A DNA stretch of 19,298 bases from Burkholderia sp. (lineage in GTDB: Bacteria; Pseudomonadota; Gammaproteobacteria; Burkholderiales; Burkholderiaceae). The notes under the pieces were generated by a model. The model had not been told where the DNA came from. It did not search any database and was given only the letters and a program-made list of their open reading frames with translations. Shown piece after piece: positions 14,893 to 19,298 of this stretch (position 1 is its first letter; each line of letters starts with the position of its first letter). A program made the translations under genes and the position numbers. The stretch spans positions 1-19,298 of the forward strand of contig JAQGMD010000215.1 in assembly GCA_028292565.1 (NCBI GenBank). The letters run 5' to 3'.

Positions 14893-15218
14893 TGGCCCGA
14901 CGCTACCACTATCATGTGTATGTGATTGAACTATCGAAAGACGTACTGTACGAATCACGCTTCAAAAAGGCCAATCCCGATTACGTCACCGGCAAGCCCT
15001 GTGTCTACGTCGGGATGACCGGCCTCAATCCCGACCTGCGTTTCGACAAGCACAAGGCCGGCCTGCAATCCAACAGGTACGTGAAAGAGTTCGGACTGCG
15101 CCTGCTGCCGCAACTGTACGAGATGTATAACCCGATGCCCTACGACGGGGCGCGCGACATGGAAGTGGAACTGGCAATCGGTTTGCGCGAAGCGGGGTAC
15201 GGTGTCTGGCAAGCTTAA
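14892..15218 (+). CDS. Small GIY-YIG-like protein with GTG start
   Basis: A 108-aa protein. HVYVIEL (8-14) fits the first (GIY) strand, VYVGMTG (38-44) the YIG strand, followed by LRFDKHKAG with R50 and H54 and an acidic site around E91/E93 before the final helix: the order and spacing of the GIY-YIG nuclease fold, although the first motif is divergent and an unusual 20-residue insert lies between the two strands. Nuclease activity is unproven. GTG 14892 overlaps the DUF3617 stop (TAGTG) and has AGGA 7 bases upstream. No ATG exists before VYVIEL that would keep the first strand, so GTG is the best start. A weak CTGC/GCAG hairpin follows the stop. Confidence 0.75.
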   Translation: MARRYHYHVYVIELSKDVLYESRFKKANPDYVTGKPCVYVGMTGLNPDLRFDKHKAGLQSNRYVKEFGLRLLPQLYEMYNPMPYDGARDMEVELAIGLREAGYGVWQA

Positions 15219-15262
15219 TTCTGCAAGCGCAGGTTTGATTCACGCCAAGCGCAGTATCGCAA

Positions 15263-15334
15263 CGCCTCCTATGCTGAATCAGCGGAAGTCTTCGTGGCTG
15301 TGTTGAAGAGACTTCCGGTTGGTTCTAGGAGGCG
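15263..15334 (+). promoter_or_regulatory. Long hairpin masking the ribosome binding site of the DUF4124 gene
   Basis: CGCCTCCTA (15263-15271) is the exact reverse complement of TAGGAGGCG (15326-15334), which contains the AGGAGG ribosome binding site. Inside it, GAATC (15276-15280) can pair with GGTTC (15321-15325, one G-U) and CGGAAGTC (15283-15290) with GACTTCCG (15310-15317), extended by a U-A and a U-G pair. The three stems are nested and stack into one long arm with a 15-17-base loop. If formed, it would hide the start site 2 bases before ATG 15337. Confidence 0.6.
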
Positions 15335-15336
15335 CG

Positions 15337-15762
15337 ATGAGATTCTTCGCATGTGTCCCGGCACTGCTGCTTTTCGGTAGCGTCTGCGTTTCAACACATG
15401 CGCAGATATACAAGTGCAAAGAGGCAAACGGAGCGACGCTTTACACCGATTCCCCCTGCGATCCCGACGCCGACACAGTCGCCTACATGCCGAAAGGGAC
15501 TACCCGATTCCAGGCCTCGCCCTTATGGGACCCTTTGGCTGAAGACGATCCGGATACCCTGGCCGAGCAAGAGCAGGACCTCCTGCAGCAGCTCAGGGAA
15601 GCGCGCATAGAAGAAGGGCAGTCGCTTCATGAGACGACGGAAGTGGTTGCTTTGCGCCGGCAACTCCTGGGCATGCTGAAGTCCGTGCGCAAGCAAAAGA
15701 GTGAAGTGCAGAACCGCGGGGACGCGCTGGACGAGGGCGAGGAAATCGTTTCGGATCGGTAG
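15337..15762 (+). CDS. DUF4124 exported protein
   Basis: A 141-aa periplasmic protein. Signal peptide 1-22 (hydrophobic core, THA cleavage motif) then QIYKCKEANGATLYTDSPCDPDAD, the DUF4124 core with the YK-C and TLYTDSPC motifs (C27, C41). Residues about 74-125 are charged and predicted to form a coiled coil (LAEQEQDLLQQLREARIEE.. LRRQLLGMLKSVRKQ). Function of the family is unknown. The start ATG 15337 is preceded by a perfect AGGAGG with a 4-base spacer, buried in a potential long hairpin. The stop codon lies inside a hairpin shared with the convergent LysR gene (15759-15774). Confidence 0.88.
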   Translation: MRFFACVPALLLFGSVCVSTHAQIYKCKEANGATLYTDSPCDPDADTVAYMPKGTTRFQASPLWDPLAEDDPDTLAEQEQDLLQQLREARIEEGQSLHETTEVVALRRQLLGMLKSVRKQKSEVQNRGDALDEGEEIVSDR

Positions 15763-15774
15763 GGCGCACCCTAC
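15759..15774. terminator. Hairpin containing both convergent stop codons
   Basis: GTAGGG (15759-15764), loop CGCA, CCCTAC (15769-15774). The TAG of the DUF4124 gene and the TAG of the LysR gene (read on the minus strand) both fall in the stem. No T-run follows, so it is probably a weak bidirectional terminator or 3'-end stabiliser. Confidence 0.45.
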
Positions 15775-16646
15775 GTCGGTAGCGACGCCTTGAACATCTT
15801 TGCAAACTCGCGAGCCGCAGCCGTGCGATAGCGCTGCTTGTGCCACAACAACGCCGCGGTCCTGACCACCGTCGGTCTGGTGATCCGCGTCTTGATCAAT
15901 TCACGGTCATTGCCGATCGCTCTGTCAGAAAGTATCGTTGCGAGCGCACCCGTCCTCACGGTATTGAGCAGGGCGTGGATTGAATTCATTTCGAGTGCCA
16001 CATTGCCATCGACATACTGTCCGAAGGATTCATCGATCAAACGCCTGGTCATGTACCGGTTGCTCAGCAGCGCGAGCTTGAAACCCGCGAGGCGGCTGGC
16101 CTGCATGCTCGGACCGGTCGTCGCAACCGTGTCTTTGTGCGTGATCAGCACCAGTTCTTCGTCGAACAGCGCCTCGGCATCAATCTCCTGGTGGACGGCG
16201 GGAGCAAACGCGACACCGAGGTCGAGCTCGCCGTCCATGATCGATTGCTCTGTTCGCAGCGCGGTCAGCTCATCGACCGTGACGCGCACGTTGGGAAAGG
16301 CGGTAACGAATTTCGACATGACCGGAGGAATCAGCGAACTGTTGAAGGTGTGAATGACGCCGATGCGCAGATGCCCACGCACCAGGTTGTCCAGTTCCGA
16401 CAGCGCCATCGCACCGTCCTCCATTTCCTTTAGTGCGCGCTGTGCAAAGCTGCGAAATACGTCGCCGGCCTGGGTCAGCTGGATGCCGCGGCCGACACGG
16501 TCGAACAAGATTGTCCCCAACGATTCTTCGAGTTGCCGGATCTGGTGCGACAGCGTCGATTGAGTGACGTTAAGCTGCTCGGCCGCGCGCGTCATATGCT
16601 GGGTTGCCGCGACGGCGAGGAAATAACGCAGGTGACGGGTTTCCAT
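15771..16646 (-). CDS. LysR-type transcriptional regulator (CynR/CatR-like)
   Basis: A 291-aa LysR regulator. N-terminal winged helix-turn-helix: METRHLRYFLAVAATQHMTRAAEQLNVTQSTLSHQIRQLEESLGTILFDR (1-50), with the recognition helix around 28-40. The effector domain begins about residue 90 (GHLRIGVIHTFNSSLIPPVM), resembling the CynR-type periplasmic-binding fold. It is divergent from catB, the usual arrangement for a pathway activator, with 126 bases between start codons. The predicted inducer is a pathway intermediate such as cis,cis-muconate, by analogy with CatR/BenM; this is inference. ATG 16646 gives the canonical METRHLRYF start; the frame back to 16688 does not. Confidence 0.9.
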   Translation of the reverse strand: METRHLRYFLAVAATQHMTRAAEQLNVTQSTLSHQIRQLEESLGTILFDRVGRGIQLTQAGDVFRSFAQRALKEMEDGAMALSELDNLVRGHLRIGVIHTFNSSLIPPVMSKFVTAFPNVRVTVDELTALRTEQSIMDGELDLGVAFAPAVHQEIDAEALFDEELVLITHKDTVATTGPSMQASRLAGFKLALLSNRYMTRRLIDESFGQYVDGNVALEMNSIHALLNTVRTGALATILSDRAIGNDRELIKTRITRPTVVRTAALLWHKQRYRTAAAREFAKMFKASLPT

Positions 16647-16658
16647 GATTGATCGATA

Positions 16659-16717
16659 CCAACGATTGAATTCCTGAAAATATATCATTGGATCAGTAAG
16701 TCGGCGCTATTTATGAT
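16659..16717 (+). promoter_or_regulatory. catB promoter and candidate LysR operator
   Basis: CCAACGAT (16659-16666) and ATCATTGG (16684-16691) form an inverted repeat with one mismatch and a 17-base spacer, a candidate LysR-type site, containing T-N11-A patterns. TTGGAT (16688-16693), 18 bases, TATGAT (16712-16717, 5 of 6 consensus) makes a likely sigma-70 promoter for catB, its -35 overlapping the right half-site. The predicted start near 16724 lies after ATG 16713, so translation must begin later, at 16773. Confidence 0.5.
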
Positions 16718-16772
16718 GATTCGGTACAAACGGGCAGACCCTGTCCGGAAGCCATCAAAGCCAATAGCCGAC

Positions 16773-17903
16773 ATGAAAATCGAATCGATCGAAGCAATCC
16801 TGGTAGACATTCCTACCACCCGCACCCACCATCTGTCGTTCGCGGCAGTCAACGTGCAGAACTATGTAATTGTCAAGATCAAGGCCGAGGGCCTTACCGG
16901 AATCGGCGAAGCGTCGACCATCGGCGGGCCGGCCTGGGCGGACGAGAGCACCGAGGGCATCAAGGGCATCATCGATCTTTACCTGGCGCCGCGCCTGATC
17001 GGCCAGAACGCCGACGAAATCGGCCGCCTTAGCACTTTGATGGATATTGCCGTCAAAGGAAACCGCTTCGCCAAAGCGGCGATCGAGATGGCACTGTACG
17101 ACCTGGTGGCGCGCTCACGGAGACTGCCGGTTCATGCGCTGCTCGGTGGTAAGGTGCATGATGCGATTCCGCTGGCCTGGACACTTGCTGCCGGCGATAC
17201 CGCGCGCGATATAGCAGAGGCGGAAGAGATGCTGGAACGCCGCCGCCATAACATCTTCAAGCTGAAGATCGGCGCCAAGGCGCCCGACGTGGATTTTGCG
17301 CACGTGGCAGCGATCTGCAAGGCCGTTGGTGATCGCTCAAGTATCCGTGTAGACGTTAACCAGGCCTGGGACGAGCTTACGGCCGCCAAATGGATTCCGC
17401 GCCTGGAAGAAGCCGGCGTGGACCTGATCGAACAGCCGGTAGCGCGCTGGAACTTCGGCGCAATGGCCCGTCTTGCGATGAACAATCGCGTGGGCATCAT
17501 GGCCGACGAGAGCGTCGGCACGATACAGGAAGCCTTCGAGCTGGCCAAGACAGCGGCCGCTGATGTGTTCGCGCTGAAGGTAACCAAGGCAGGCGGCATC
17601 GCCAACACGAAGAAAGTGGCCGCGATCGCCGAAGGCGCGGGCATCGGCCTGTACGGCGGATGCATGCTGGAGACCAGCGTCGGCACCGCCGCGTATGCGC
17701 ACACCTTCGCCACCATCGCCGGCATCGACCAGGGTTGCGAGCTGTTCGGTCCGATGCTGCTGAAAGACACGATTACCGTGCAGGACCTCGAGTACCGCGA
17801 TTTCAAGGTATGGATCCCGCAGGGAATCGGAGCGGGCGTCGACCTGGACGAAGACAAACTGGCGTTCTACCGCCGCGACAAGGCGACCACGGTCGCCGCG
17901 TAA
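16773..17903 (+). CDS. catB: Muconate cycloisomerase (enolase superfamily)
   Basis: A 376-aa enzyme that converts cis,cis-muconate to muconolactone in the catechol branch of the beta-ketoadipate pathway. N-terminal capping domain (MKIESIEAILVDIPTTRTHHLSFAAVNVQNYVIVKI) and a TIM-barrel with the expected sites: KxK at K163/K165 (FKLKIG), metal ligands D194 (RVDVNQ), E220 (LIEQP) and D245 (MADES), general acid/base K269 (ALKVTKAGG) and E323 (CELFGP). Chloromuconate use cannot be excluded. ATG 16773 matches the family start; the upstream ATG 16713 falls within the predicted promoter. No strong ribosome binding site is visible. First gene of catB-catC-bug, divergent from the LysR gene. Confidence 0.9.
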   Translation: MKIESIEAILVDIPTTRTHHLSFAAVNVQNYVIVKIKAEGLTGIGEASTIGGPAWADESTEGIKGIIDLYLAPRLIGQNADEIGRLSTLMDIAVKGNRFAKAAIEMALYDLVARSRRLPVHALLGGKVHDAIPLAWTLAAGDTARDIAEAEEMLERRRHNIFKLKIGAKAPDVDFAHVAAICKAVGDRSSIRVDVNQAWDELTAAKWIPRLEEAGVDLIEQPVARWNFGAMARLAMNNRVGIMADESVGTIQEAFELAKTAAADVFALKVTKAGGIANTKKVAAIAEGAGIGLYGGCMLETSVGTAAYAHTFATIAGIDQGCELFGPMLLKDTITVQDLEYRDFKVWIPQGIGAGVDLDEDKLAFYRRDKATTVAA

Positions 17904-17928
17904 TACGAACGACACAGAGGAAAATACC

Positions 17929-18207
17929 ATGCTGTTCCATGTACACATGATCATCAAGATGCCGCACGATCTGCCCGTTGCGGTCGCCGACGATATCAAG
18001 GCGCGCGAAAAAGCCTATGCGCAGGACTTGCAGAAGCAGGGCAAGTGGGTGCACCTGTGGCGCATCGTCGGTGAGTACGCCAATTACAGCGTGTTCGATG
18101 TCGAGTCGAATGACGAGCTGCAAAAAGTGTTGTCGGGCCTGCCTCTTTTCCCGTTTATGGAAATAAAGGTAACGCCGCTGGCGAAGCATCCGTCGGCAAT
18201 TGTTTGA
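17929..18207 (+). CDS. catC: Muconolactone delta-isomerase
   Basis: A 92-aa enzyme that converts muconolactone to beta-ketoadipate enol-lactone, the step after CatB. Full-length match to the family: MLFHVHMIIKMPHDLP start, the WVHLWRIVGEYANYSVFDVES core (41-61) and LSGLPLFPFMEIKVTPLAKHPSAIV end. The family forms a decamer of small ferredoxin-like subunits. GAGG lies 8 bases before ATG 17929; the gene follows catB after 25 bases, so it is in one operon. Confidence 0.93.
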   Translation: MLFHVHMIIKMPHDLPVAVADDIKAREKAYAQDLQKQGKWVHLWRIVGEYANYSVFDVESNDELQKVLSGLPLFPFMEIKVTPLAKHPSAIV

Positions 18208-18229
18208 CGTTCAAATTTCTGGAAACCCA

Positions 18230-19198
18230 ATGAAAAAAACCATGTTCAAAGCGGTATCGGCTGCGCTGATGTTGTCGGCCGCATTCACGGCCGCAGCTGC
18301 GGATTACCCGAGCAAGACCATCAAATGGGTCGTGCCCTTTCCTCCGGGCGGCGCCATGGACGTGATGGCACGCACGCTGGGCGACAAGCTCTCGAAGAGC
18401 ATGCAGACGCCGGTAGTCATCGAAAATCGCGCAGGCGCGGGCGGGATCATCGGATCCACTGTCGTGGCGAAGTCGGAGCCTGACGGTCACACGATGATGA
18501 TTGTTTCGATCGGTCATGCCGTGAACCCCAGCCTGTATTCGAAGTTGTCCTATGACCCGATCAAGGATTTCGAGCCGGTCAGCCTGGTCGGCATCGTTCC
18601 GAACATCCTGGTCGTCAATCCCTCCGTCAAGGCCACCTCGGTCAAGGATCTGATCGCGCTGGCAAAGGCGGAGCCGGGCAAGCTGAGCTATGCCTCGGCC
18701 GGAACCGGTACGACCATCCACCTGGCAGCCGAACTATTTTCATCGATGGCTGACGTGGATATCATGCACGTTCCCTACAAGGGCAGCAGCCCGGCGGTGA
18801 CCGACCTGATCGGCGGACAGGTCAACATGATGTTCGATTCGTTGTCGTCCGCGAAACCGTATATCGACTCAGGCAAAGTGAAAGCGCTGGCGGTTACCAC
18901 CAGCAAGCGTTCGAGTTTGTTCCCGAACGTGCCGACCATGGCGGAAGCCGGCATCAAAGGCTATGAACTGAGTGGATGGTATGCGGTATTCGTGCCGGCC
19001 AAGACACCGAAGCCTATCGTCGATCGCCTCAACAGCGAATTGCGCAAAGCGCTTCAGCAACCGGATGTCCGCCAGCGTTTTGCGGGCATCGGAGCAGAAG
19101 TGGTCGGCTCGTCGCCGGCTGAACTCGGTCAGTACCTGAAATCGGAAACCGCACGCTGGTCCAAGGTGGTTCAGGACCGTAACATCAAAGCCGACTGA
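18230..19198 (+). CDS. Bug-family (TTT) periplasmic solute-binding protein
   Basis: A 322-aa protein. Signal peptide 1-24 (MKKTMFKAVSAALMLS.., AAA cleavage motif). Family motifs: YPSKTIKWVVPFPPGGAMD (26-44), ENRAGAGGIIGS (66-77), SEPDGHTM, SYASAGTGTTIHLAAELF and HVPYKGSSPAVTDLIGGQVNMMFD. Bug proteins bind carboxylates or other small organics in the periplasm for tripartite tricarboxylate transporters, but many stand alone. It follows catC by 22 bases and ends in an intrinsic terminator, so it is the last gene of the operon; an aromatic acid or pathway intermediate such as muconate is the likely ligand (inference). ATG 18230 has GGAA nearby; the longer frame lacks a signal peptide. Confidence 0.92.
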   Translation: MKKTMFKAVSAALMLSAAFTAAAADYPSKTIKWVVPFPPGGAMDVMARTLGDKLSKSMQTPVVIENRAGAGGIIGSTVVAKSEPDGHTMMIVSIGHAVNPSLYSKLSYDPIKDFEPVSLVGIVPNILVVNPSVKATSVKDLIALAKAEPGKLSYASAGTGTTIHLAAELFSSMADVDIMHVPYKGSSPAVTDLIGGQVNMMFDSLSSAKPYIDSGKVKALAVTTSKRSSLFPNVPTMAEAGIKGYELSGWYAVFVPAKTPKPIVDRLNSELRKALQQPDVRQRFAGIGAEVVGSSPAELGQYLKSETARWSKVVQDRNIKAD

Positions 19199-19219
19199 AG
19201 CAGCTTCACTTCCGGCATT

Positions 19220-19253
19220 TGGCGCATCGTGTGAACGGTGCGCCATTTTTTTT
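19220..19253 (+). terminator. Strong intrinsic terminator of the catB-catC-bug operon
   Basis: TGGCGCATCGT (19220-19230) pairs with ACGGTGCGCCA (19235-19245) around the loop GTGA, with one U-G pair, followed by eight T (19246-19253). It starts 21 bases after the stop codon. The rest to 19298 holds no visible gene. Confidence 0.9.
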
Positions 19254-19298
19254 GTGCGTCCGCATGTGTGCCGTGATCCGCGGCGGTTTGAGTTTCGT

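Overview
The window looks like chromosomal DNA of a Burkholderiales betaproteobacterium, most plausibly Oxalobacteraceae (Herbaspirillum/Herminiimonas-like). This is an inference from protein families and style: a Bug-family (tripartite tricarboxylate transporter) periplasmic binding protein, a beta-type catB/catC pair, an ExeA/GspB pair, DUF4124 and DUF3617 exported proteins, and moderately high GC. No search could be run. I saw no transposase, integrase, tRNA, rRNA or CRISPR array, and most of the window is gene-dense housekeeping and accessory DNA.

Layout. 1-1410 (-): 5' part of a DEDDh exonuclease/GIY-YIG fusion that runs off the left edge. 1411-1748: a 338-base gap with complementary segments ending in a terminator-like hairpin (possible small RNA or leader), then (+) an MscS-like membrane protein lacking the usual C-terminal domain. 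Next come (-) an esterase, an S4 RNA-binding protein coupled to an unknown 93-aa protein, and a YpfJ-type zinc metallopeptidase. 5014-5289 (+): an unrecognised 91-aa protein. 5309-6153 (-): a DUF1653/AlkB pair with a 4-base ATGA overlap. 6248-7306 (+): a membrane-anchored alpha/beta hydrolase. It converges across a 38-bp palindrome on a (-) glycosyltransferase/glucan-debranching operon (7393-10638). That operon diverges from a host-attachment (BaeRF-like) protein (10882-11334). 11434-13861 (-): exeA-gspB. 13990-15762 (+): a zinc ribbon protein, a DUF3617 exported protein coupled to a small GIY-YIG-like protein, and a DUF4124 exported protein whose ribosome binding site lies inside a long potential hairpin. 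15771-19198: a LysR regulator divergent from catB-catC-bug, which ends in a strong intrinsic terminator.

How the genes fit together. The best-defined module is the last one. A LysR regulator faces muconate cycloisomerase and muconolactone isomerase, two consecutive steps of the catechol ortho-cleavage branch of the beta-ketoadipate pathway, followed by a periplasmic solute receptor. Catechol 1,2-dioxygenase is absent from the transcription unit. The glycosyltransferase/debranching pair suggests synthesis and trimming of a glucan or glycoside. ExeA and GspB are the ATPase and partner that help a type II secretion secretin through peptidoglycan. AlkB is direct DNA/RNA dealkylation repair. The most unexpected non-coding signals are the hairpin masking the DUF4124 ribosome binding site, the 38-bp palindrome between convergent genes, and the structured gap upstream of the MscS-like gene.
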